Virus record (IMG/VR): IMGVR_UViG_3300043436_005236
Location: 1-64,000 of that record
Reading direction: 5' to 3' (one strand)
Length of the DNA stretch: 64,000 nucleotides
Source of the DNA: a virus
In this document: positions 54,186 through 62,672 of the stretch, in pieces
Position numbering within the stretch: the stretch's first letter is position 1
How the letters are laid out: every line of letters begins with the position of its first letter
Notes under the pieces: generated by a model
What the model was told of the DNA's origin: nothing
Databases searched by the model: none
The model's input: only the letters and a program-made list of their open reading frames with translations
Position numbers and translations under genes: made by a program

Positions 54186-55892
54186 TTATTGTAGTCGCAT
54201 CCAACCTTCAGCCTGTAGATCGGCTATATCGTCTATCGCGCTTTCCTCACCCATACCAAAAACAATAGCTGGTACGTAGTTTGAACCTATCCCCATAATT
54301 TCATTATCAAGATATATAGACGTTGACTGCTCGAACATTGCGACTCCGAAATCCATCGGCTCGATTAATATCGGCTTGCCCTGCTCATCTAATTCTACAA
54401 CATCAAAATACCGCTCTGTCAATTCTTTTTCAAGAATATAGAGAGCATATATTAAAGACATAACTCTATCATCATGCGTGGTACCCTTAGCTCTCCACAC
54501 TCCGTTTGGATACCGTACAAAATCTTTAAGCTCTTTTAATGTTTCTATATCTCGAAATTGTACCGCCTTAACCTCATTTACAAAATAACGCATATTTAAT
54601 ACGCCCTTATACTTAGTGTTTGTATGTGCGATCATGCCCATCTGAGGCCTCTGCCTATTAGCGACTTTAGCACCGTACGATACTACCTTCTCATACCCCA
54701 TATCAAAAGCTAGTCTATCTACTACCTGAGCGCCGCAATTATTACGTTCGATAAGAGCAAGGGGAGATCCCCAATTTCTTAAAACACTGTATACCTTATT
54801 TGCAAACTCTAGCGGTGGCATTACTCTAGTGTGGTAAACAGCTACCTGTTTAATAGCTCTAATATCAGTTATATCTAGAATCTGTATAACAGAAGCATCA
54901 ATCCCTACTCCTTCAGATATATCCACCCCGGCTACATAAATTCTAGACGGATCTGGCTCTTCCCATATTTTATAATGCCCGTCATCTAAAATAATTTTCG
55001 CTGGAGTACACTGCTGCGATAAATTATAAAATAACTCTTCATCGATAGATGAATCTCCAAGCGAGAGAAATTGACATTCATACTCTTGCAAGAAAGACTC
55101 CATACTGCCTAAAGCTTTAAGCTGTTCTTGCTTCCATCGCTCATCTCTACCTGGCACCTCTGACCAGATGACCTTTTCACAAACAAATCCATTCTCATTC
55201 CTATCAGCACCATCTACCAACTTGTAAAAGAGATTACCCGTACCGTTCGGTGTAGATGCTATTAATACTTTTGATTTTTTAGATCGTGAGATAGTAGGGA
55301 ATACCGATCTCCAGAAATCCTCGAGTATGGATTCTGGTTCGATGAAAGCCATCTCATCAATAATAATACAATTGATAGAGGCACCACGAGCTGCAGATCC
55401 GGTAGTGGTGCTGATGCTTATACGTGATCCATTTTCAAATTCGCATGAAGTCTTGCCATACTCTTTAACGCCTGGTTTCAGCCAGTTAGGTAATTCTTCA
55501 TATGCTAGTCTTATTCTCCTAAAAATTTCTATAGCTGTTGCTTCTTTATTAGCTACAATAACTATATTTTGATAATCATTAAAGCATGCAATCCAAAGCG
55601 CGTATATAGTAAGTACAGTAGTCTTACCTACCTGTCTACTTGCAAGTAATATAGCTTTTCTGTTATCTCTTATAGTTCTTAAGCATCTTTTTTGATAAGG
55701 GAACAACTCAATACATACTTTACCAGCATCTGGATCAATAATATAGAAAAAATTCTCAGCAAAATGTAAAAGGTTTTGTTTACTCTTTTTAAGATGATTA
55801 ATCATCTCTTTCGTATACTCATCCTTCCAGTGCTTATTTGGAAGATTAGGATTACCTAAATAAAATTCGTTTTTTGTAGATTTAGCAGGCAT
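54186..55892 (-). CDS. 17: terminase large subunit gp17
   Basis: 568 residues (T4 gp17 is 610). The ATPase has Walker A SRQVGKTT at 85-92, Walker B CIIIDE at 175-180 and coupling motif STPNG at 213-217. The nuclease domain shows Asp324 (VAGVDISEG), Glu382 (ALIERN) and Asp474/Asp475 (THDDRVMSLIYAL). The protein pumps DNA into the prohead using ATP and cuts concatemers. It lies upstream of the sheath, as in T4, with a tube-like gene in between. A 16-base divergent region separates it from the acidic prohead-like gene and holds the late-type octamer. Confidence 0.95.
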   Translation of the reverse strand: MPAKSTKNEFYLGNPNLPNKHWKDEYTKEMINHLKKSKQNLLHFAENFFYIIDPDAGKVCIELFPYQKRCLRTIRDNRKAILLASRQVGKTTVLTIYALWIACFNDYQNIVIVANKEATAIEIFRRIRLAYEELPNWLKPGVKEYGKTSCEFENGSRISISTTTGSAARGASINCIIIDEMAFIEPESILEDFWRSVFPTISRSKKSKVLIASTPNGTGNLFYKLVDGADRNENGFVCEKVIWSEVPGRDERWKQEQLKALGSMESFLQEYECQFLSLGDSSIDEELFYNLSQQCTPAKIILDDGHYKIWEEPDPSRIYVAGVDISEGVGIDASVIQILDITDIRAIKQVAVYHTRVMPPLEFANKVYSVLRNWGSPLALIERNNCGAQVVDRLAFDMGYEKVVSYGAKVANRQRPQMGMIAHTNTKYKGVLNMRYFVNEVKAVQFRDIETLKELKDFVRYPNGVWRAKGTTHDDRVMSLIYALYILEKELTERYFDVVELDEQGKPILIEPMDFGVAMFEQSTSIYLDNEIMGIGSNYVPAIVFGMGEESAIDDIADLQAEGWMRLQ

Positions 55893-55895
55893 TTA

Positions 55896-55903
55896 TATAA
55901 ATA
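55896..55903 (+). promoter_or_regulatory. T4-type late promoter octamer TATAAATA
   Basis: Exact TATAAATA 5 bases before ATG 55909; the minus strand of the same 16-base interval leads into the terminase ATG with TTATTTATATAA. Confidence 0.5.
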
Positions 55904-55908
55904 ATTAT

Positions 55909-56868
55909 ATGTCAAGTATGAAAAAGAAAGACATAAATAGTCTAGGTGCTATTTATGGCGATATCCTCAATAACATTAAAAAGAACCTAGTAAAAGAATC
56001 TAAAGTAAAAGAAGAGATAGGTGAAGCTCCTCTACAAAAAGGAGGTCCGCAAGAAACAGCAGGTTATAAGCCTACTAAAGTAGACAGACGTAAAATGTCT
56101 AAAAAGGAGCTCGAAGATAATCTCTATAATATTAAAGATCTCTCTGAAGAAGATGAAGAAACAGCGAAGAAAGCTAAAAAATCTAAAAAAGATTACGATA
56201 AAGATGGTGTTGTAGAAACCCCTGAAGAAGAATATAAAGGCTCAAAAGATAAAGCTATAAAAACAACTTTACAAAAAGAAAGTAATAAAGAAAGTAGAAA
56301 AATTGCACGGAGAAGCCTAAATAATTTTATGAGAAAAAAATCTATTTTTGACAAACTTTATGAAAATGTAATGTTTGACGGTCCGCAGCAAACTAGCGGT
56401 GAAGATGATCTTAATGCACTTGGCATTGATGATGCTACTCCTGACGATGAGCTAGGCAGCGAAGGTGAAGACGAAGTAACGATCACACTTGATCGCGACA
56501 CAGCAATGAAACTTTATGAAGTTCTCGGAGCATGCTGCGGTGAGACCAGCGAAGGTGAAGACGAAATGGGTGGTGAAGACGAAATGGGCGGTGAAGGTGA
56601 AAGCGAATTCGGTGGTTATGGTGATAACGAAGAAGACGAAGAAAACCTCGGCAATGCTTCTACCTTCTCAAAAACTATTGATTATGGTAAGAGCAACAAA
56701 GTAGGTAACCTAAGACCATCAGGCGGCACTGCATCATCAGCTGTAACTGATAAAGTAGGCAACGACGGCGAACACGGCCATGCTCTCGTTAATGGCAAAA
56801 AGCCTGACATGGGTAAAGCTAACAAAGTCGGAAACCTCAAAACAGGTCAAGTAGCTTTTCAACGCTAA
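55909..56868 (+). CDS. acidic repeat-containing protein, prohead core-like
   Basis: 319 residues. The N-terminal half is Lys/Glu-rich and helical, with DYDKDGVVETPEEEYKGSKD, a calcium-loop-like segment found in small structural proteins of marine T4-like phages. Residues about 165-245 are very acidic, with repeats of GEDEMGGEDEMGGEGE. The C-terminus carries two or three copies of a GKSNKVGNL/GKANKVGNL motif. This charge pattern is common in scaffold or core proteins that are cleaved during head maturation, but no protease site can be proven. It stands alone between the terminase and a terminator. The function is unassigned with certainty. Confidence 0.5.
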   Translation: MSSMKKKDINSLGAIYGDILNNIKKNLVKESKVKEEIGEAPLQKGGPQETAGYKPTKVDRRKMSKKELEDNLYNIKDLSEEDEETAKKAKKSKKDYDKDGVVETPEEEYKGSKDKAIKTTLQKESNKESRKIARRSLNNFMRKKSIFDKLYENVMFDGPQQTSGEDDLNALGIDDATPDDELGSEGEDEVTITLDRDTAMKLYEVLGACCGETSEGEDEMGGEDEMGGEGESEFGGYGDNEEDEENLGNASTFSKTIDYGKSNKVGNLRPSGGTASSAVTDKVGNDGEHGHALVNGKKPDMGKANKVGNLKTGQVAFQR

Positions 56869-56887
56869 TACAACTTAAATAAAAGTA

Positions 56888-56922
56888 AAAAAAGCCCAGT
56901 AGCTAGCTACTGGGCTTTTTTG
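56888..56922. terminator. rho-independent terminator, bidirectional-looking
   Basis: A perfect palindrome AGCCCAGTAGCTAGCTACTGGGCT at 56893-56916 with an A run before and a T run after. It lies 19 bases beyond the stop of the acidic protein gene and immediately ahead of TATAAATA at 56923. Confidence 0.9.
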
Positions 56923-56930
56923 TATAAATA
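56923..56930 (+). promoter_or_regulatory. T4-type late promoter octamer TATAAATA after the terminator
   Basis: Exact TATAAATA 5 bases before ATG 56936 and directly after a strong terminator, so the genes at 56936-58070 probably have their own promoter. This terminator-promoter pair is the clearest transcription boundary in the window. Confidence 0.6.
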
Positions 56931-56935
56931 ATAAT

Positions 56936-57307
56936 ATGATTAGCTTTAAAGAGTATCTATTAGAATACGCGACAAAGCAGAATAGCCGGTTTTTTGGTAT
57001 ATCTAAACTTAGAGCAGGTAACAATGGTAAATTGTTAGATGATCCTCATGATAGGAAAATAAAAACTTCTTTCCCTCAAGTTTACAACCACAAGCACCCT
57101 ATAATTAATAATATATGCCAAGGTAAAGCAAATAATGTACAAATGTCAGGTGCGCCTTTACTATCTATCTTAAATCTATATAACACACAGTTTAAACCAG
57201 GTGTCAAAACGTTAGGAAACTCAGATGTTGAAATAGAAATGTATGAAGATGAGGAAGGTCAGCAAAGAGGAATTCTAAGGAATAGAAAGAATAAAAATGG
57301 CTTGTAA
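56936..57307 (+). CDS. small hypothetical protein with capsid-targeting-like N-terminus
   Basis: 123 residues, basic in the middle and acidic at the end (EIEMYEDEEGQQRG). The N-terminus MISFKEYLLEYA resembles the T4 capsid-targeting peptide of internal proteins (MKTYQEFIAEA type), so it may be packed in the head. The remainder (SKLRAGNNGKLLDDPHDRKIK, KHPIINNICQGKANNVQMSGAPLLSILNLY) is unrecognised. Its last 11 bases overlap the start of the neck-like gene, so the two are co-expressed from the TATAAATA at 56923-56930. The head role is a guess from the N-terminus and partner gene. Confidence 0.5.
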   Translation: MISFKEYLLEYATKQNSRFFGISKLRAGNNGKLLDDPHDRKIKTSFPQVYNHKHPIINNICQGKANNVQMSGAPLLSILNLYNTQFKPGVKTLGNSDVEIEMYEDEEGQQRGILRNRKNKNGL

Positions 57308-58070
57308 TACTTATAGGAACTGTTCTCCAGAAAACGTTTTCGCGGGTGTATCTAAACCAGAATGTGCACAATTTTTTAACCCCGGTAACTTCCAAGCTGA
57401 ACAATTAATATACGATTCTGCTTATAGTGATTTAATTAATAGTTATGGTATACCTATTAACTATTACGTCAATACCTTTAATTTACTCTCAGCTGATCTG
57501 TTCTATGGAGAAGAACCAACAAAAACATTCAAGGGTCCATATGAATTGCAAATGTATATCGAACTTACAGAAAATGCAATTAATTTATCAAAATTCGGTT
57601 TTGCGTCAGATGATGAACTGACTGGTTATCTACATATTCATACATTTACAACAACAATGAGCAGCTTGGTTAATTACGCTGCTTTTAATCAAGTTATAGA
57701 GCCAAAATCAGGTGATATTATAGAGCTCTCCATTTTGGGATGTGATAGACCAAATGGCCGCGGTCCAAAGTGGTTTGAAATCACAGAGCGCGTTGAGCAA
57801 GATGTAGCACAATTAAATCCGCTTCTCGGTCACTATGTTTACCGTGTAAAGGCTAAGAGATACGAGCATTCGTTCGAACCTGGATTATCAGGCGAAAAAC
57901 AAAATCAACAAGTATACGAGAATTCATTCTCTGGTGTTATTTCGTCAAATATACCCGGAGTTAGCGCGTCAGAAGCTAAATCGTATAATTTTGATATCGA
58001 TAACGAGTCAAAGAATAAGGTATTGGATATGTCTGTAAATAATACCGATATATACGGCAGTTATTATTAA
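57297..58070 (+). CDS. neck protein gp14-like
   Basis: 257 residues, as in T4 gp14 (256). The pattern EQLIYDSAYSDLINSYGIPINYYVNTFNLLSADLFYGEEP followed by YELQMYIELTENAINLSKFGFASDDELTGYLHIHTF matches the neck protein gp14 of T4-like phages (a helix, IYG...YY, then EMYI and SKFG..). The middle includes GDIIELSILGCDRPNGRGPKWFEITERVEQD and LGHYVYRVKAKRYEHSFEPG. Gp14 joins the tail to the finished head. A near copy of its C-terminus is present at bases 3-128. It overlaps its neighbours: 11 bases upstream, 4 bases tail-to-tail downstream. Confidence 0.65.
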   Translation: MACNTYRNCSPENVFAGVSKPECAQFFNPGNFQAEQLIYDSAYSDLINSYGIPINYYVNTFNLLSADLFYGEEPTKTFKGPYELQMYIELTENAINLSKFGFASDDELTGYLHIHTFTTTMSSLVNYAAFNQVIEPKSGDIIELSILGCDRPNGRGPKWFEITERVEQDVAQLNPLLGHYVYRVKAKRYEHSFEPGLSGEKQNQQVYENSFSGVISSNIPGVSASEAKSYNFDIDNESKNKVLDMSVNNTDIYGSYY

Positions 58071-61000
58071 GTATTAGTTACTGGGTATTTAGTATAGCTC
58101 GTTCTCTTATACACCCGACCCTCAAAATTGATAGTTTCAGAATCATCATCTGCAATAATATATTTTTTAGGGTAGGGCTGCAAAAGTAAGTTAGGTGAGT
58201 TATAGATATTATGGCCATTAATAAATATATTTTTATTATACTTTACATGCTCTGCAGTTATATTAGAATCACCATCTTCAAAGTCTGTAGAGTTAATTCT
58301 AAAAGTTACAAATCTTGCTGTTTTTGGCGATGTATATATACTTTGATAATCAGTTGGTAAGCTCTCATTAGCATATAAAATAGAGAATGTTGTGCTATCA
58401 TGAAAACAACATCTCACAGGGGACGAGCCGTAGAAATTATTAAAGTTACCATCACCCACGCCATTTAAATACGACGCAGTTATAACCGGCCATCTTGAGC
58501 ACATGAACGGATATTGATTAGTAAATCCATGTAAAATTGTAAATGTCTTATAACCTGTCTCGCTCGTGTTATCAGGTACAGAAAAATATACCAGCCCGGT
58601 GCTTTCTTCTACCTCCAGTATATTCCCCGACTCATTATGTTTAGCAATATACGTTATTGATCTACGATCAAACCATTGTTTATCGTTATATGCAATCCTG
58701 ATATTCCAATTTTCATGATTAATCATACCTGTATATAAATTTACCACCGGTATTGTATGAGTACGAGGAGTTTTTATTGTCGTTGTGCCGATACCTCCGC
58801 TAGCGTGTAGGTTGATCGTATAGCCATATCCATTAAGATCTTTATATGTTGGAGCTACCCACCACACACCGACCGGGCTTAAAGAGTAGTACTCTGTAGA
58901 TGCTACTACGTGATCTGTTTGACCGCCCCCAGCAAATGTGTAATTATAATTACGCATAGTTCCATTATCTAAAGAAAAGATATTGTTATTATTTTCGTAA
59001 TAATTAAAAAAATGATTTGTAAATCTTCTCTGTTGCTTAAAATTTGATGCATATAATTCATATCCAGGTAGCCCTCCCCAGTCAGCCCAGTACTGTGAAA
59101 ATCCTGAACCGCAAAAATAGGATGTATTTGTTATAGCGCTAGTACCAATTACAAATGAGGTATCAGCTTTGTAAGAGGTAGGACCAGAAACTATATTATT
59201 ATCTAACTCGTAAATTTCAAAATGACCGCCACTATTACCCCAAAATGGCCAAACCTGCTCTACATTGCCTCTACTTCCTGAAATTGTTTGAGTTTCTATA
59301 ACACCCATTGCATAATAACTGAGGTATAATGCACTATTACCACTAAAAATACAATGTGTATTTCTCGAATTATTATTGTAGCCGATAAATGACGAGAGGG
59401 AGTTTTTCGCGTTTCCTATCGTGTCTGCTGCGCTTAAAGCATAACTGGTTTGTAGAGTAGATAATAATTTATACGTAGTATTATCACGTCTATAAAGCGC
59501 GGTAACGCTACCGGTTCCATAATGCACATCAAATATAAACGAATAACCGTCATAATTATTGACATCCAATAAAGCAGATAAAGGCACAGTTACGCCTCTA
59601 TTACGAGCAAACCCCGAGAGAGTAGCGTTGCGTGATAGATATGATCTTTTTGTATAGCCATGCATAGGTATAGCGAGATATTCGCCATTTTCCGATAGTG
59701 CTATCTTACCTGCTCTCCTTCTTCCAAATCCGCGAAATATATCTGAATATTTTAGAATGTTAGGGTACTGTCGTTCATTCTCTGTATAATAATCTACAAT
59801 ATCATCTTGTATTTCTAATGATGAGATTACCTGTGTAAGTGTAAACTTATCGTTTTGATCTTTATTATAAATATACCAACAATCAGTACCAGCATCACCA
59901 ACAACAAGAGTATTGTTTTTAAACGTAATATGACAAAAGTTTACAAGATTTTGTGTATTAAGAGTCTCTTCCTCATTTAATATTTCTGTGTAGCGTTGTT
60001 GACCTAGGCCACCTACTAGCGGCATAGCTACCTTTCTTGCTGATGGTGCTGTAATTGGACTATAACGATAAGTCTTAGGTACTAACACATCGCTATTAAT
60101 AATATTTCCTGGATGTGGTATAGAGGTTAAATACACCAGAGCTGTACTGTGTTTTTTAAACACGCGTATTTCGTTACCTATGTAATTTGGATTTTGTAAG
60201 TAATAAGAATCTACTATAGGTAGAGGCAATACACTGTTTGAAAGTTTCCACCAATATTCAAAGACAAATGAACTTAGTTCGTAATATGGTGTATTATAAT
60301 TATTCCAATTATACCCCACAGTATCTGGATTTGCGAAAGAAGATATATGAAATACAGCGCTTACTTCTTTATTAAAAACAGGCATACTGAACGAATAAAT
60401 ATGCAAAGCTGGCAAGAAAACATACCCATCTGATTCATGCCAGGCAGAGTTTAACTTCCAATCATAAATCCAAGGTAACTGAACAGCTGTTGTTGTGTTG
60501 AGTATAGTAACATTATTATATCCGATATCGTTATATACCTCTTCAAAGTAATTATTGTAATTTTTTATTAATGGTAGTTTGAAAGATGTTAAATTAGCTG
60601 TATTAGAGCCGCTAAAAAGCGCAGTAGTTGATCTAACGGTCTTTGTGTTATCAAATTCTGCAATTCTACCTGAAAGAGCATTAGCATAAAGCCAATCTTT
60701 ACAATCTGTATATGTAGCGTTTAAATTATCATTTAAGTACTGTACTAAACACCCAACAACTTGAGGACATGCAAAAGAAGTACCAGACGCAACACCATAT
60801 TTATCATTAAGAGCATTATACCAGGTCATACTACTGCCAGTAGCTGTCGCACCAATTACATTATAACCACATGCATACAAATCAATTGTTTCACCAAAGT
60901 TACTGTATTCTGACTTAATAAACAATGAACCACGCTCACCGCGGTTAAGGCATCCGCTTTTTTCATTTATAATTTTATTTTCATGATAAAACCCAAAATT

Positions 61001-62641
61001 ATTTTCTGGAAACACACACCCCACATTTATAACCGGTGATTCGCGCTGCGTGTTAAATGCACTGAGCGTGTTAGGAGACCAGCCAGCGTAACTTTCCTCT
61101 GTAAAATATTGATAGCTTGATGTAGGGGGGTTAGTAGAAAAGAAATTTTCTAAAGCTTTAACATTACACACAGGTCCAGGAAACTCTAAATAAGGCTTAA
61201 GCCAGTCGGAAGTTCCACCCCACGTGCGTAAATACAAGGTAGGTATATTAATTTCATCTTTCGGCAAAACATTACACTTATTAAAATTACCAGCTGCTCT
61301 AACCATTATGCCGCCCTCTCTAATAATTTCATCCACTAAGCTATTAACAGAAACAACAGTTGCATCGAGCAATGTAGCGTATTGATAAGCTGCTTCAAAC
61401 CAACCCCCGTAAATATCTGAAGTATGATTTTTCCACCATGGAGAAGGCATCCTAATATATCCCCAACTATTATTAATAATAGTTGGTCGATTTATACCAA
61501 GCTGCTTTTTGCGCTTAATAAAAGCTTTAATAAGCTTAAGTGCCTGTATTACAGTAATACCATCTTTTGTATAAGTTGTAATGCTTTTTAATGAATATAT
61601 CCTACACCCCGGCGCCCATCCACACGTATTGCCTCCAATAATTGATGCACAAAACGTACCGTGCCCATCTATGTCGGAATAATAATTTGGTGGTAATGTA
61701 CTTACTATTTTTTTATTCGAATCATCAACATATGTTGTCCAATCTTCTCGTATAACGCGACTCGTACCGTCAGGGTTTAAAAATTCTGGGTGATTTAACT
61801 CTACACCTGAATCTAGTACTATTACATCAACATTTTCGCCTATATTTTTTGACGAAAGATCAAATCCTAAACTATATGGATATGTGTTCGTATCACCAGC
61901 AACAGGAGTAAAATGAGTATATAGTCCATAATTACGAGCTTTTGCTCCTGTGTAAGTGCTAAGAGGCAAGCAATAGCTTGCCAATTCATTAAGATCGTAA
62001 AATTTCGTTCCGTCTACTTTAAGATCGCCATATGATATATCATTGTACCATGTTGCATATATCGGTGGTAAAATACCAAACCTACTTTTTCCAATCGCAG
62101 GATATATTTTACGGTCTAGCGCTAATTTGACACCTTCTTGTATTTCATCTTCAAGCTCCACGCACACGACACTTTCGAGAGAATTTATAGATAAAGCTTG
62201 CTCACCTGTTACATCTAAAAATAAAAGATTGGTATCGTGGTAGAAATTAAACTCGTCTATAGGCTCCTTAATACAATCATCTAGTTCATCGCAATAATTA
62301 CAAAGTTTATCGCGCACCTCGCACTTGCAATCGCCGCGTACTGTAACTATTGCTCTGCGCTTATCTGTAAAATTATACTTGTTGTTTAGTGTATCTAATT
62401 TAAATTGACTGCTAGTAACAGTGTGTTGCGAGGGCAGTATAGCGGTGTGAAATGTATTAAAACTGTTTGATAGGTTACTATTAACGTTCATTGTAATAGG
62501 CTCTATATCTGTAGAACCCATTCCTGTCTTTTGCGGTTTGTATATGAATGGACTTAGAGGTAAGGCTTGTGCTAACGAGTTATTAATTAAATCATTATTA
62601 AAAGCACTCTTTCCAGGCAGCATATTTTGATAATCAAGCAT
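58067..62641 (-). CDS. giant structural protein with an intact subtilisin-like (S8) protease domain
   Basis: 1524 residues. Residues about 95-170 could be a propeptide-like region, with a Cys cluster (105, 107, 114, 117, 123). The catalytic domain at about 265-660 has Asp277 (VIVLDSGVELNHPEF), His327 (DIDGHGTFCASIIGG), the oxyanion Asn452 (RAAGNFNKC) and Ser622 (VASGTSFACPQVVG), all in place. After it come about 860 residues of beta-rich, Tyr/Asn-rich sequence with propeller-like stretches (GRRRAGKIALSENGEYLAIP). A protease domain in a phage structural protein may mature fibres, cut host surface proteins or self-cleave. An exact late-type octamer lies 23 bases before the ATG. Confidence 0.75.
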   Translation of the reverse strand: MLDYQNMLPGKSAFNNDLINNSLAQALPLSPFIYKPQKTGMGSTDIEPITMNVNSNLSNSFNTFHTAILPSQHTVTSSQFKLDTLNNKYNFTDKRRAIVTVRGDCKCEVRDKLCNYCDELDDCIKEPIDEFNFYHDTNLLFLDVTGEQALSINSLESVVCVELEDEIQEGVKLALDRKIYPAIGKSRFGILPPIYATWYNDISYGDLKVDGTKFYDLNELASYCLPLSTYTGAKARNYGLYTHFTPVAGDTNTYPYSLGFDLSSKNIGENVDVIVLDSGVELNHPEFLNPDGTSRVIREDWTTYVDDSNKKIVSTLPPNYYSDIDGHGTFCASIIGGNTCGWAPGCRIYSLKSITTYTKDGITVIQALKLIKAFIKRKKQLGINRPTIINNSWGYIRMPSPWWKNHTSDIYGGWFEAAYQYATLLDATVVSVNSLVDEIIREGGIMVRAAGNFNKCNVLPKDEINIPTLYLRTWGGTSDWLKPYLEFPGPVCNVKALENFFSTNPPTSSYQYFTEESYAGWSPNTLSAFNTQRESPVINVGCVFPENNFGFYHENKIINEKSGCLNRGERGSLFIKSEYSNFGETIDLYACGYNVIGATATGSSMTWYNALNDKYGVASGTSFACPQVVGCLVQYLNDNLNATYTDCKDWLYANALSGRIAEFDNTKTVRSTTALFSGSNTANLTSFKLPLIKNYNNYFEEVYNDIGYNNVTILNTTTAVQLPWIYDWKLNSAWHESDGYVFLPALHIYSFSMPVFNKEVSAVFHISSFANPDTVGYNWNNYNTPYYELSSFVFEYWWKLSNSVLPLPIVDSYYLQNPNYIGNEIRVFKKHSTALVYLTSIPHPGNIINSDVLVPKTYRYSPITAPSARKVAMPLVGGLGQQRYTEILNEEETLNTQNLVNFCHITFKNNTLVVGDAGTDCWYIYNKDQNDKFTLTQVISSLEIQDDIVDYYTENERQYPNILKYSDIFRGFGRRRAGKIALSENGEYLAIPMHGYTKRSYLSRNATLSGFARNRGVTVPLSALLDVNNYDGYSFIFDVHYGTGSVTALYRRDNTTYKLLSTLQTSYALSAADTIGNAKNSLSSFIGYNNNSRNTHCIFSGNSALYLSYYAMGVIETQTISGSRGNVEQVWPFWGNSGGHFEIYELDNNIVSGPTSYKADTSFVIGTSAITNTSYFCGSGFSQYWADWGGLPGYELYASNFKQQRRFTNHFFNYYENNNNIFSLDNGTMRNYNYTFAGGGQTDHVVASTEYYSLSPVGVWWVAPTYKDLNGYGYTINLHASGGIGTTTIKTPRTHTIPVVNLYTGMINHENWNIRIAYNDKQWFDRRSITYIAKHNESGNILEVEESTGLVYFSVPDNTSETGYKTFTILHGFTNQYPFMCSRWPVITASYLNGVGDGNFNNFYGSSPVRCCFHDSTTFSILYANESLPTDYQSIYTSPKTARFVTFRINSTDFEDGDSNITAEHVKYNKNIFINGHNIYNSPNLLLQPYPKKYIIADDDSETINFEGRVYKRTSYTKYPVTNT

Positions 62642-62664
62642 AATTTGTAGTTAGTTCTTATTGT

Positions 62665-62672
62665 TATTTATA
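62665..62672 (-). promoter_or_regulatory. T4-type late promoter octamer TATAAATA before the subtilisin-domain gene
   Basis: Exact TATAAATA on the minus strand, 23 bases before the ATG at 62641, the one place where the spacing leaves room for a short leader. It overlaps the stop of the upstream gene. Confidence 0.6.
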
